From the IMG/VR virus record IMGVR_UViG_3300010158_000188, positions 1 to 35,162 of that record: a stretch of 35,162 nucleotides of DNA. The stretch is one strand, 5' to 3'. The DNA is from a virus. The notes beneath the pieces are model-generated. The model searched no databases and had not been told where the DNA came from. It saw nothing but the letters and a program-made list of their open reading frames with translations. Made by a program: the position numbers and the translations under genes. Shown in pieces: positions 18,066 to 27,543 of this stretch (positions within the stretch are counted from its first letter, which is position 1; the number at the start of each line of letters is the position of its first letter).

Positions 18066-19499
18066 GTGTCACAAAGTTTATTTGAGGAAATGCAATCCTT
18101 AACTAAAGATGAGGCTTTAGAACGCGTTGCTAAACTCCCTGAGGGCGCTTCTGAGGACTTAATCCGCAGACCTTGGTGGTTTATTGGCCGTCCAGAACAA
18201 CAAGAGCCACCTGGAGACTGGAGCGTCTGGCTTATTCTTAGCGGACGCGGTTGGGGTAAAACCCGTACTGGCAGCGAATGGTTGGCTCAACAAGTAATGG
18301 CTCAACCTTTTGCACCAGACGGCACGCCTACTGAATGGGCAATTATTGCTGAGACTTTCTCTGATACCCGCATTATGTGCATTGAAGGGCCTAGCGGCAT
18401 GTTAAGAGTGCTGGAGCGCTTAGGCTTAAAACAAGACGTGGACTTCACATATAACAAATCGTTATGGCAGGTCAACTTTAAACAAGGCCAAAGAATTCAC
18501 ATGTTTGGAGCAGACAATCCTGACGCTGGCCGTGGTTTTAACCTGGCTGGAGTATGGGCAGACGAGGTAGCCAAGTGGCGCTATCCGTATGAAACTTGGT
18601 TTGAAGGTATTGCTCCAGCATTGCGTATCGGTAAACACCCAAAAGCCTGTATTACTACGACACCCAAACCTATCCAGATACTTAGGGAATGGGTAGCCCG
18701 TACAGACGGGTCGGTGCATGTTACGCGTGGCTCAACTTTTGACAACGCAACTAATTTATCGGGCGCGGCGCTTATTGAATTGCAAGCGCGTTACAACGGT
18801 ACAAGAGTTGGCCGTCAAGAGTTGTACGGAGAGTTATTAGAGGACGTAGAAGGCGCACTGTGGACGCGTGGAGTCATTGACCGTAACAGAGTGACCCTAG
18901 CGCCTCCTATGGGCCGTATAACCGTATCAATTGACCCCGCCGTTACCAATACTCAAGCAAGTGATGAAACGGGCATTATCGTTTGCGGCAGTGACAGTCA
19001 AGGCAATGGTTACGTGTTAGCCGATTATTCTTTTAAGGGCAGTCCGCTGGACTGGGCAACTAAAGCGGTTGAGGTATTTGACAAACATAAAGCAGATTCA
19101 ATTTTGATTGAAGTAAACCAAGGTGGCGATATGGTTGCGGCAGTTTTGAAACAGGTGCGTTTAGGTTTGCCCATTAGAGAAGTGCGAGCGCATGTCGGTA
19201 AAAAACTTAGAGCCGAACCTGTTGCTGCAATGTATGAACAAGGCCGCATTCGCCACGTAGGAAGTTTTGACGTTTTGGAAGACCAAATGACTACCTGGAC
19301 TCCAGACGTACCCAATTCTCCAGACCGTCTTGACGCAATGGTGCAAGCGTTTGCCGACTTATTAGGTACCTCAAACGTTACTAACTATCTAAACGCGCTC
19401 GCTAATTTCTGCCCTGCATGCGGTTTGCCTATGCCGAAATCAATGCCGTATTGCTCAAAGTGTGGCGCGCCAATGAAGCCAGAGGCTAACACGCTATGA
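18066..19499 (+). CDS. terL: Terminase large subunit with C-terminal zinc ribbon
   Basis: 477 residues. Walker A LSGRGWGKT (58-66), Walker B AGVWADEVAKW (161-171, D166/E167), coupling motif ITTTPKP (196-202). RNase H-like nuclease: SIDPAVTN (D290), a further Asp around 355 (NQGGDMV) and SPDRLDAM (419-425). ATP-driven DNA translocase and headful or cos nuclease docking on the portal. After the nuclease, residues 449-466 carry CPAC ... CSKC, an extra zinc ribbon (NFCPACGLPMPKSMPYCSKC) rarely described on terminases. GTG start after AAGGAGGG. Confidence 0.95.
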   Translation: MSQSLFEEMQSLTKDEALERVAKLPEGASEDLIRRPWWFIGRPEQQEPPGDWSVWLILSGRGWGKTRTGSEWLAQQVMAQPFAPDGTPTEWAIIAETFSDTRIMCIEGPSGMLRVLERLGLKQDVDFTYNKSLWQVNFKQGQRIHMFGADNPDAGRGFNLAGVWADEVAKWRYPYETWFEGIAPALRIGKHPKACITTTPKPIQILREWVARTDGSVHVTRGSTFDNATNLSGAALIELQARYNGTRVGRQELYGELLEDVEGALWTRGVIDRNRVTLAPPMGRITVSIDPAVTNTQASDETGIIVCGSDSQGNGYVLADYSFKGSPLDWATKAVEVFDKHKADSILIEVNQGGDMVAAVLKQVRLGLPIREVRAHVGKKLRAEPVAAMYEQGRIRHVGSFDVLEDQMTTWTPDVPNSPDRLDAMVQAFADLLGTSNVTNYLNALANFCPACGLPMPKSMPYCSKCGAPMKPEANTL

Positions 19500-19528
19500 T
19501 TACCCAACGTTTTCATTAGGGGAGATAC

Positions 19529-19872
19529 ATGGCTTCCGTTTACAACACCACAATTGACCAGGGCGCAGACTGGTATATCAATTTCACATATCAAGATAGT
19601 TCTGGCGTGGCAATCAATTTAACTGGTTATACCGCCGCTATGCAATTACGCGCCCCAACAGATAGCACCATTGCTTCACTTTCATTGACAAGTCCTAGCA
19701 ATGGAATAGCAATTACTGCCGCAACTGGTTTAGTAGCCGTTCACGCAACAGCGGCGCAAACAACCGCATTAGTCGCTGGAATTTATAATTACGATTTAGA
19801 AATAACTTCCAGTTCAAATATTGTAACTCGTTTAGTGCAAGGTCAATTAACGGTATTGGCTCAGGTAACACG

Positions 19873-19876
<4 letters not shown>
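19529..19876 (+). CDS. Virion structural protein, BppU-like N-domain type
   Basis: 115 residues. [35 protein letters not shown], then [20 protein letters not shown] and QGQLTVL: the immunoglobulin-like beta sandwich found at the start of phage baseplate/fibre proteins (BppU-type) and head-fibre anchors. It probably anchors the downstream collagen-like fibre. GGGGAGA ribosome site; ATGA overlap with the next gene. Confidence 0.7.
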
Positions 19877-20535
<659 letters not shown>

Positions 20536-20544
20536 GATAATACA

Positions 20545-20907
20545 ATGGCAACTTATACAAAGATTTTGCTCTCAGGTTCAACACAAGGGCAACCAATCAC
20601 GGTAGTTCAAACTGCCTCAACTGGTACAACAATTCACGCAACAGGAACTTCATCAGCAACTATTGACGAAGTCTGGCTATATGCAAACAACACTTCAACT
20701 TCTCCTGTTGTATTAACAGTTCAATTTGGTGGCACTGGTTCAGTGCAACACGCAAAACCAATTACTCTTTCACCACAATCAGGTGACGTTCTTATCGTTG
20801 CTGGTCTGCCTTTAACTGGCACAGGTTCTGTAGCAAATACAGTTTATGCTTTTGCCGCAACAGCCTCAGTTATTACAATTTCAGGTTATGTAAACAGGAT
20901 TTCATAG
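20545..20907 (+). CDS. Small structural (decoration or fibre-associated) protein
   Basis: 120 residues, beta-rich: MATYTKILLSGSTQGQPITV, TIHATGTSSATIDEVWLYAN, LTVQFGGTGSVQHAKPITLS. Low in charge, high in T, S and V, with a jelly-roll or Ig-like look. The protein at 25580 is similar in style (small, TTPTLIA, VQIYNGHSSAIYI). Probably a capsid- or fibre-associated protein. Ends at the GTG start of the next gene. Confidence 0.7.
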   Translation: MATYTKILLSGSTQGQPITVVQTASTGTTIHATGTSSATIDEVWLYANNTSTSPVVLTVQFGGTGSVQHAKPITLSPQSGDVLIVAGLPLTGTGSVANTVYAFAATASVITISGYVNRIS

Positions 20908-21863
20908 TGGCTAATCCTAACCGCAGAGGACAAGCAAGCGCATCGGTAGGAACTGGTATGACTGGTTCTAGTATCACACCATTTGCTAACACTTCGGCAA
21001 TTTTGCCATACGGTTTATTTTTACAACAAACAAAAAATGCGGGCGATACATCAGTCACAATTCCTGCTGGAGTTACTTGGGTTTATGCAATTTGTGTAGG
21101 TGGTGGTGGTGGCGCATCGGGTGCAGGTGGCGGCGCAGGTGGTGTTGCTTGGGGTTGGACTTTAGCAAATAGCACTTGCGTTGTAGGAGCAGGGGGAACA
21201 GGAACTGGTGGTTACACTCGTTATGGAAATATAATTGCTGGTGGCGGTGCCATTGCTCAAGGAATTGGCGGTAATACCGCTGCTGCTGGTTCTCTTGGTA
21301 GCGGTGGCGGTGGCGCATCGGGTGCAGGAGCAAGCGGTTATAGCGGAAATGGTGGCGCAGGTTCAATAAATTATTGGGGTATACCTGCTTCTGGAAACCC
21401 AGGTGCTGTTAATCCAAACGGCGGTATTGGCGCTGGCGGTTCAGGCGGTACTGGTGTAGGTACATTAGGAACTTCAACCATTACTGCTGGAAATGGTGGA
21501 GATGGCATCTCTGGTGGCGGCGGTGGTAATAATAATCAAACTTCTGGAACTTGTGGTGGTGGCAATGGTGGTTCAGGTTTAGTAGGTGGCGGTGCTGGTA
21601 GAGCCACAGGTTCAAGCGGTGCTCGTACAGGTGGCAACGGCGGTAACGGGATTAACATTTTAACTGGTGCATTTCTTGCTGGCGGTGCAGGAACAACAGG
21701 TACAAACGCAAATGGTGCTGGCGGTGGCGGTTCTGGCATTGCTGGCGCTGGAACTGCTGCCTCTGGAACTACTGGTGGCAACGGTGGTTTAGGCGGTGGT
21801 GGCGGCGGTGGCGGTGTAGCACAAGGAACTGGCGGCGCAGGAATACTTTATCTTTTCTATTAG
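20907..21863 (+). CDS. Glycine-rich adhesin-like protein A
   Basis: 318 residues, GTG start overlapping the previous TAG. N-terminal 55 residues (ILPYGLFLQQTKNAGDTSVT, IPAGVTWVYAICVGGGG) form a strand module also present in protein B. The remainder is very glycine-rich (GGGGGASGAGGGAGG type runs) with isolated aromatic and hydrophobic caps. This is the composition of polyglycine-II sandwich receptor-binding proteins such as the tip adhesins of T4-like phage S16. It is likely a receptor-binding or fibre-tip protein. Confidence 0.75.
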   Translation: MANPNRRGQASASVGTGMTGSSITPFANTSAILPYGLFLQQTKNAGDTSVTIPAGVTWVYAICVGGGGGASGAGGGAGGVAWGWTLANSTCVVGAGGTGTGGYTRYGNIIAGGGAIAQGIGGNTAAAGSLGSGGGGASGAGASGYSGNGGAGSINYWGIPASGNPGAVNPNGGIGAGGSGGTGVGTLGTSTITAGNGGDGISGGGGGNNNQTSGTCGGGNGGSGLVGGGAGRATGSSGARTGGNGGNGINILTGAFLAGGAGTTGTNANGAGGGGSGIAGAGTAASGTTGGNGGLGGGGGGGGVAQGTGGAGILYLFY

Positions 21864-21872
21864 GAGCAAACA

Positions 21873-22706
21873 ATGAGTGTAAACATTTATCAAAATTCAT
21901 CATTCAGTGATGTGCCTTATGGACTTAAATTGCGACAAACTATTACTGCTACAACTTCATCTGTTGTAATTCCAACTGGTATTCAAAGAGTTTATGCAGT
22001 TGTTATTGGTGGTGGTGGAGCAGGTTCAACACAAACTACAGGTGGCGGTGGTGGCGGTGGTGCGGGCGGTTATTCTGCTGGTTGGACTTGGATAACAAGT
22101 AACGCAACTGTTGGAGCAGGCGGAACTGGTACAACAACTTCTGCTCTTGGCGCTAACGGTGGTTCAAGTATTTATGGAATGGTTCTTGCTGGTGGCGGTG
22201 CAGGTGGACAAAACTCAACAAGTGGCGGTGCAGGTGGTGGGGCAACAACTGCCTCAGGTTCAGTATCAACGGTTTCTTATACAGGCGCACCTGCTGTTTC
22301 AGCAACCTTAGTGGGTTATGCCGCTGGCGCTGGTGTTGCTGCTATTGGTGGCGTTGGAGTTTCATCAGGTGGCGGAGCAGGGATAACAACAGTCACTGGA
22401 ACAATTACTGCATTTGCTGGTGGTAGAGGTTTGATTTGCGGTGGCGGTGGAGCAGCAGGAACAGCAGGTGTTGGCACAGGTGGTGCTGGCGGTACTGGTG
22501 ATTTTTTTGCTGGTGGCGCAGGTTCAACTGGCACTGGAATAACTTTTGGTGGCGGCGGTGGTGGAGCAGGATACTTAGGAGCAGGTGCTGCTGGTTCTGC
22601 TAATGCTGGCGGTAACGGTGGTTCAGGAGGCGGTGGCGGTGGTGCTGGTTCAACACTAGGCAAGGCTGGCAATGGTGGCGATGGAGCAATTTTACTTTAC
22701 TACTAG
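21873..22706 (+). CDS. Glycine-rich adhesin-like protein B (paralogue)
   Basis: 277 residues. Same architecture as A: DVPYGLKLRQTITATTSSVV, IPTGIQRVYAVVIGGGG, then glycine-rich segments to the end (GNGGDGAILLYY). Both end with a hydrophobic strand (A: GGAGILYLFY; B: GDGAILLYY). The pair arose by tandem duplication. Alternative binding specificities or heteromeric tip subunits are reasonable inferences. Start after TAGGAGCAAACA. Confidence 0.75.
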   Translation: MSVNIYQNSSFSDVPYGLKLRQTITATTSSVVIPTGIQRVYAVVIGGGGAGSTQTTGGGGGGGAGGYSAGWTWITSNATVGAGGTGTTTSALGANGGSSIYGMVLAGGGAGGQNSTSGGAGGGATTASGSVSTVSYTGAPAVSATLVGYAAGAGVAAIGGVGVSSGGGAGITTVTGTITAFAGGRGLICGGGGAAGTAGVGTGGAGGTGDFFAGGAGSTGTGITFGGGGGGAGYLGAGAAGSANAGGNGGSGGGGGGAGSTLGKAGNGGDGAILLYY

Positions 22707-22714
22707 GAGCAAAA

Positions 22715-22873
22715 ATGGTTACAAAATATAATTATGTTTCAACTTGTTGTAATACAGATTACAGCGAAACACGTAATGAGTCTCAGCCACAGGTTTACAC
22801 AATTTGCGTTCAATGCGGTCAAGGCGAATATACGCTACTAGCGCAAACGCCTGATACCATTACCGAAGCCTGA
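22715..22873 (+). CDS. 52-residue Cys-containing protein
   Basis: ATG after AGGAGCAAAA, the same ribosome site as the adhesin-like gene before it. CC at residues 11-12 and CVQCG (31-35) could bind zinc (NYVSTCCNTDYSE, YTICVQCGQGEY). It is followed by a 30-base gap and the portal gene. Unknown function. Confidence 0.7.
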   Translation: MVTKYNYVSTCCNTDYSETRNESQPQVYTICVQCGQGEYTLLAQTPDTITEA

Positions 22874-22903
22874 AATACAAGGGGCAATAACTAGGGAGAT
22901 ACC

Positions 22904-24718
22904 ATGGGTCTTAGAGACCGTATCGCAAAAGCAATAGCAACAACAGATTTAGAAAAAGCCGCTCCTAATTTACCAGCGGGCGCGGGAGTATTAACTGAAA
23001 ACCAAATGAGACAAGCCGCTGGCGCTATTGGTCAAAGTTATGGCAACAACACACCCTTAGAAAGAAACCCTTGGTTGTCAATGGTGCCGTTTGGCCCTGG
23101 CAACCCAATTACTCCAGGCGCTATCAACCCATTACGTGCAGACGGGCGTCCAGACCCACGCCGTTACGAATACCAGGTTGCTCAAAACATAAACATTACA
23201 GAAACGCGCTTAGTGCCGTTCAAAACATTACGAGCAGCGGCAGACCAAATAGATATTTTACGCCGTTGTATTGAAGTGCTTAAATCAAAAGTAGTTGGTC
23301 TTGAGTGGGACATTATTATTGGCACAGACGCAAGCGAAAAAATTGTAGCAATGTCTGGAGGCGATCATGTTCGCGCAATGGCTAAAGCACGCGAAGGACT
23401 TAACGACGAAATTGACCGAGTACGCACATTTTGGGAAAACCCAGATAAAGCAAACGGTTTAACTTTTACAGACTGGTTAATGATTGCTCTTGAGGAGTTG
23501 CTTGTCATTGACGCGCTTGCAGTGTGGCCACAAAAGACAGTAGGCGGAGACCTTTACGGTTTGCAAATTCTTGACGGTGCAACCATTAAGCCGCTACTTG
23601 ACGACAGAGGCATGCGTCCAATGGCTCCAGCGCCAGCGTTTCAACAGATACTTTATGGTTTCCCGCGCGCTGAGTTTAGTGCTAACAATGACGACCCTAA
23701 AGCGGACGGCGAGTTTACTAGCGACGACCTGGCTTACATGGTACGTAATCGTAGAACCACTAGCGTCTATGGACAATCTCCAGTAGAGCGAGCACTCTCA
23801 TTAGCCGATATTTATTTACGACGTCAACAATGGATACGCGCTGAGTACACAGACGGCGTACTTCCTGAAACCATGTTTACAACTGACGCAACATGGGGTA
23901 CTAACCCAGACTTATTGCGCGCTTATGAAAATATCCTCAATGACGATTTAGCGGGTCAAACAGAACAACGTAAACGCGCCCGTTTATTGCCTCAAGGTAT
24001 TTTGCCAGTGGTCAACACTACATACGGCGAGAAATTCAAGGACACACTTGACGACTTTTTGATTGCCTCAATCTGTGGACACTTCGGAGTGCAGCCAACT
24101 GAAATTGGTTACACACCTAAGTCTGGTTTAGGCGGCGGGGGACACCAACAGGGTCAAGCCCAATCTGGAGAAGCACTGGGTTCTCAACCTATTGTCAACT
24201 GGTTAAACAAAATGATTACAAATCTTTCCTACGCTTATCTTGGTATGCCGCGCGAATTAGAATTCCGTTTAATGTCAAGCAAGCGTCTTGACGACGAAAG
24301 CGCTGCACGTAAGTCAGACATTGAAGTAAAAGGCGCGGGTAAGACAGTAAACGAACGCCGCAGCGAATTGGGTTTACCTCTATTAGACACACCTCAAGCG
24401 GATATGCCGTTGCTATTAGCAGGTAATACCCTTTATTTATTTAGTCCCGAAGGTATTGTCAAGCCTGACGACCAGGCTTCTGCTCCTCAACTTGAGCAAG
24501 ACGGTGAAACTGAAATATCTCAAGAACAGGTTGAGCCTCCTAAAGAGGAAGTAGCCGCTGAGGTCAAAGCGTTTATGAAATGGGCAAACAAAGGTAAACG
24601 TGGCCGTGATTTTGAGTTCAAACTAATTGACTCAGTTGTTGCTGACGCCCTTAACCGTTGCGCCCTTGAAGGCGACCTTGAAACTGCTAGGTCACTAGCC
24701 AAGGCATATATTTCATGA
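22904..24718 (+). CDS. Portal protein
   Basis: 604 residues. Recognised from position (after terminase and before the MuF-like gene), size and motifs: RRYEYQVAQNINITETRLVP, LRAAADQIDILRRCIEVLKS, EWDIIIG, YMVRNRRTTSVYGQSPVERA, YLRRQQWIRAEYTDGVLPE and FLIASICGHFGVQPTEIGYT. This matches the DUF935/SPP1 gp6-like portals. It forms the dodecameric vertex channel through which DNA is packed. A helical C-terminal extension with an acidic segment (QEQVEPPKEEVAAEV) may contact the scaffold or MuF-like protein. ATGA overlap with the next gene. Confidence 0.9.
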   Translation: MGLRDRIAKAIATTDLEKAAPNLPAGAGVLTENQMRQAAGAIGQSYGNNTPLERNPWLSMVPFGPGNPITPGAINPLRADGRPDPRRYEYQVAQNINITETRLVPFKTLRAAADQIDILRRCIEVLKSKVVGLEWDIIIGTDASEKIVAMSGGDHVRAMAKAREGLNDEIDRVRTFWENPDKANGLTFTDWLMIALEELLVIDALAVWPQKTVGGDLYGLQILDGATIKPLLDDRGMRPMAPAPAFQQILYGFPRAEFSANNDDPKADGEFTSDDLAYMVRNRRTTSVYGQSPVERALSLADIYLRRQQWIRAEYTDGVLPETMFTTDATWGTNPDLLRAYENILNDDLAGQTEQRKRARLLPQGILPVVNTTYGEKFKDTLDDFLIASICGHFGVQPTEIGYTPKSGLGGGGHQQGQAQSGEALGSQPIVNWLNKMITNLSYAYLGMPRELEFRLMSSKRLDDESAARKSDIEVKGAGKTVNERRSELGLPLLDTPQADMPLLLAGNTLYLFSPEGIVKPDDQASAPQLEQDGETEISQEQVEPPKEEVAAEVKAFMKWANKGKRGRDFEFKLIDSVVADALNRCALEGDLETARSLAKAYIS

Positions 24719-25545
24719 TTTGGGGCGCTCATAAGGCTGACGGGCGCATTGCTGCTAAGAACTCAGTAAAAATACGCGCTGCAATACGTAGGTCAATTGA
24801 CGCACGTCAAATTTTTGAGGACTATCAACATACACACCCTTTTGTAACAGATAACAATGTCCAAGACCGCGCTCGCGCAAGAGCCTGGGCCATGTTGCAT
24901 GTTCAAATTGACACGGCGCCAATTAAAGCCGCCGTTATTAAAACCTGGGCAGACGGTTTTTTATTAGGTGTTGATTCTGCAAATGAGGCAGTAGTTAAAG
25001 CACGTCGCGCAAATAAAGCGAGTGACGTTTACGTTGATTGGGCCAATTGGAAACCAGGCAACAGAGCAGCCGCGTTAATCCTTAGACCTAATGGCGCGTT
25101 TCAACGATTACTGGCTAAAGCAAACATAACCAGTGACGCAATAGCCAAGGTTGGTTATGACCGTATCGGCACAGCACTAGCGGACTCAATTGCCGCAGGG
25201 TTTTCGCCTCAAAAGGCAGCCAGGGTCATGTTAGATAAAATTGGCGACCCTGCTAGAGCGTTAACAATTGCCATTACTGAGCAGAACCGCGCCATAAGTG
25301 TTGCCACTATTGAGCGGTATCAAGATTATGGTTTAGAAAAAGTAGAGTGGAGTGGTGCTAATCCTTGCGATATATGCGCTCCAAATGAAGGCCAAGTAGT
25401 AACTATTGGTACGTCTTTTAACAGCGGGGATACTGAGCCACCTGTTCACCCAAATTGTCGGTGCGCTTTACTCCCAGTTATTGCGGGCATGGAGGACGAC
25501 CCTAGTGGCGGCCAAGATTATTTAGATACGCTTGCACTCTCGTAA
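24715..25545 (+). CDS. MuF-like minor head (head morphogenesis) protein
   Basis: 276 residues. The C-terminal domain has the MuF/SPP1 gp7 signature: ALTIAITEQNRAISVATIER, WSGANPCDICAPNEGQ, PPVHPNCRCALLPV. The two cysteine pairs (CDIC, NCRC) with H form the conserved zinc-like site. The N-terminal 120 residues are a helical linker region. Such proteins are injected or bound at the portal and are needed for head assembly. Coupled to the portal gene through ATGA. Confidence 0.9.
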   Translation: MIWGAHKADGRIAAKNSVKIRAAIRRSIDARQIFEDYQHTHPFVTDNNVQDRARARAWAMLHVQIDTAPIKAAVIKTWADGFLLGVDSANEAVVKARRANKASDVYVDWANWKPGNRAAALILRPNGAFQRLLAKANITSDAIAKVGYDRIGTALADSIAAGFSPQKAARVMLDKIGDPARALTIAITEQNRAISVATIERYQDYGLEKVEWSGANPCDICAPNEGQVVTIGTSFNSGDTEPPVHPNCRCALLPVIAGMEDDPSGGQDYLDTLALS

Positions 25546-25579
25546 TGTTATGATTACGTTCGGCCCTAAGGAGATATAA

Positions 25580-25861
25580 ATGGCATTGGTTCACTTAAAC
25601 AATACAGTTCAGACAACGCCCACTTTAATTGCAGCAATTCCCGCTGGCATTGGACGTTCTCGCGCGGTGCAAATTTACAACGGACATTCAAGCGCAATTT
25701 ATATTGGTGACACTTCAATTACAACAAGCGGTGCAACTATTGGCCGTTCAATTGCCGCAAGCGGTTCATTTCAATTGTGGTTAGACGGCGGAGATAAAAT
25801 TTATGCAATTTCAGCCGCAGCAACGGCCGCTGGAGCAGTCGTAGTAACTTACTCGGCGTAA
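25580..25861 (+). CDS. Small beta-rich virion protein
   Basis: 93 residues, ATG after AGGAGAT. MALVHLNNTVQTTPTLIAAI, RAVQIYNGHSSAIYIGDTSI and GDKIYAISAAATAAGAVVVT form about seven beta strands. Similar small proteins next to capsid genes in actinophages act as capsid decoration or stopper-like subunits. The resemblance to 20545-20907 in style is superficial. No function assigned. Confidence 0.7.
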   Translation: MALVHLNNTVQTTPTLIAAIPAGIGRSRAVQIYNGHSSAIYIGDTSITTSGATIGRSIAASGSFQLWLDGGDKIYAISAAATAAGAVVVTYSA

Positions 25862-25865
25862 TCAA

Positions 25866-27524
25866 ATGGCTAAAGGAGAGAAAGCAACCGTGAACGATTT
25901 AACAACCGCATTTTTTGCAATTGTAAAGGCTGATAAAAATGACGACGGTACTCTTATGGTTTACGGCAAAGCGACAGACGACTCTCTTGACATTGACCAA
26001 CAAATTTGTGACCCAATTTGGTTAGATACAGCAATGCCAGAATGGTTCAAGTCAGGCGGCAATATCCGTGAACAACACTCCTCAATTGCGGCAGGTGTTG
26101 CAAAAGAATATGAAAAAAAGTCAGACGGTCATTACATACACGCACTTGTTGTTGACCCAATTTCAGTTAAAAAAGTTGATACTGGAGTGTTAAAAGGTTT
26201 TAGTATTGGGATTAAATCTCCACGTGTTATCCGTGACACAAAGGCTGCAAACGGGCGTATTGTTGACGGACAAATTGTTGAAGTAAGTCTTGTTGACCGT
26301 CCCGCAAATCCTAATTGTCAATTGGTATTAGCCAAGAGCGTTGAAGGTGAAAGCGGTATGTGGAAAGTAGAGCAACTTATTGAAAAAGAGGAAAAGAAAC
26401 CTAACTATGCAGCCATTAACTCTGGCGGCGGCAACTCAGAACCCGCTGACAAAGAACTTTACAATCGCGTAAAGGGCGAGGCTAAGGCCAAGTTTGACGT
26501 TTATCCTTCCGCAGTAGCAAACGCCTGGACAGTACGCGAGTACAAAAAGCGCGGTGGCACTTACAAAAAGAAAACAAAAAAGAGCGCCGACGCAGAAAGT
26601 AGTCAAATGAATACAGCAATTGAACTGGTTGAAACAGCCAAGTCCCTGGCAACAGGTGACATTAAAAAGTTTGACCAAAAACTATATGACAGCGCTCGTA
26701 CAGCACTAGCGCAACTCATTGTTGTTGAAGCAAATGAAATGGCAACAGAGGACAGCAATGAGGAAATGTCTATTGCTCACCTACTAGCCGCAGTACACCA
26801 CCTATTTGCCTGGTACGAGGGCGAGGAATCAGAAGGAGAAGTTATGGATAACAAGGAAAATATTGAAATGGCAGCGGACTCTGATAAAGAAATGATGTGT
26901 AAAGAGTGCGACAAAATGGAGAAAGAGTGCAAGTGTGCTGGCGGTTTTGTAAAATCCGCGGAAGCGCATAAATGTCTTGAATGTGGTTGCGGTATTCCGC
27001 AAGATACACATGGCCGCGACGACGTTTCAACAGCGGAAATGGTTACTCCAGACGAAGCACCTAAGTCCGCCGAGGCTGAGGAAGTTGAACTTCCAGTTGA
27101 AGCGCCTATTGAAACTCCAGTAGAGGAAGCAACACCAACTGAGGAAGTTACTCCAGTTGAGGACGAAAAAGTTTCTGAAAGTGATGAACTTACAGAAAAG
27201 ATAGAAGCCCTTGTGGAAAAAGCACTTAAAAATGCTACCGAGTCTCTCAAATCAGAGATTGCCAACTTGACTGCTGCAAATGAGGCAGCAATTGAGAAGG
27301 CAGTAGGTTTAGAGTCGGAGTTATTAACGGCTAAAAGTCTTGCCGTCGGCGGTGGCCCTAAGCGCACCGTAAAGCCAATAGACCACGCGTCAACAGATTT
27401 ATTGGTTAAGGCAGCAACATACAAGGCTAAAGCAGACGCAACAACCGACCCAGATTTGGCTAAGGGTTACGGCTTAATGGCAAAAGAATATTTTGCTAAA
27501 GCCGCCGAAGCCGAGTCAAACTAA
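25866..27524 (+). CDS. Prohead protease (XkdF-like) fused to DUF-type, Cys-rich and scaffold segments
   Basis: 552 residues. Residues 12-155: XkdF-like prohead protease with H71 (NIREQHSSIAAG), S113 (GVLKGFSIGI) and VEVSLVDRPANPN. Residues 178-238: YAAINSGGG ... KFDVYPSAVANAWTVREYKK, a small domain common in phage proteins. Residues 345-376: eight cysteines (CKEC, CKC, CLECGC), a probable zinc module. Residues 400-440: acidic/proline-rich. Residues 440-490: coiled coil (LTEKIEALVEKALKNATESL). Protease plus scaffold in one gene. The start is ATG 25866 or GTG 25890, which has AAAGGAG upstream. Confidence 0.85.
   Translation: MAKGEKATVNDLTTAFFAIVKADKNDDGTLMVYGKATDDSLDIDQQICDPIWLDTAMPEWFKSGGNIREQHSSIAAGVAKEYEKKSDGHYIHALVVDPISVKKVDTGVLKGFSIGIKSPRVIRDTKAANGRIVDGQIVEVSLVDRPANPNCQLVLAKSVEGESGMWKVEQLIEKEEKKPNYAAINSGGGNSEPADKELYNRVKGEAKAKFDVYPSAVANAWTVREYKKRGGTYKKKTKKSADAESSQMNTAIELVETAKSLATGDIKKFDQKLYDSARTALAQLIVVEANEMATEDSNEEMSIAHLLAAVHHLFAWYEGEESEGEVMDNKENIEMAADSDKEMMCKECDKMEKECKCAGGFVKSAEAHKCLECGCGIPQDTHGRDDVSTAEMVTPDEAPKSAEAEEVELPVEAPIETPVEEATPTEEVTPVEDEKVSESDELTEKIEALVEKALKNATESLKSEIANLTAANEAAIEKAVGLESELLTAKSLAVGGGPKRTVKPIDHASTDLLVKAATYKAKADATTDPDLAKGYGLMAKEYFAKAAEAESN
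26844..27524 (+). CDS. Nested scaffold protein (in-frame internal start)
   Basis: ATG 26844 lies in the protease frame and is preceded by AAGGAG (26833-26838) with 5 bases spacing, a better ribosome site than that of the full-length gene. It would give a 226-residue protein with the Cys-rich module, acidic segment and coiled coil (residues 327-552), i.e. the scaffold alone. Lambda C/Nu3 and many HK97-type phages make scaffold this way. The sequence shows the site but not its use. Confidence 0.65.
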   Translation: MDNKENIEMAADSDKEMMCKECDKMEKECKCAGGFVKSAEAHKCLECGCGIPQDTHGRDDVSTAEMVTPDEAPKSAEAEEVELPVEAPIETPVEEATPTEEVTPVEDEKVSESDELTEKIEALVEKALKNATESLKSEIANLTAANEAAIEKAVGLESELLTAKSLAVGGGPKRTVKPIDHASTDLLVKAATYKAKADATTDPDLAKGYGLMAKEYFAKAAEAESN

Positions 27525-27543
27525 CCGAAAGGAACACCCACTC

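Noticed and set aside
21536-22672. Proline-rich open frames on the minus strand
   Set aside because: They mirror the glycine-rich codons (GGN read backwards gives CCN), lack ribosome sites and are shadows of the adhesin genes.
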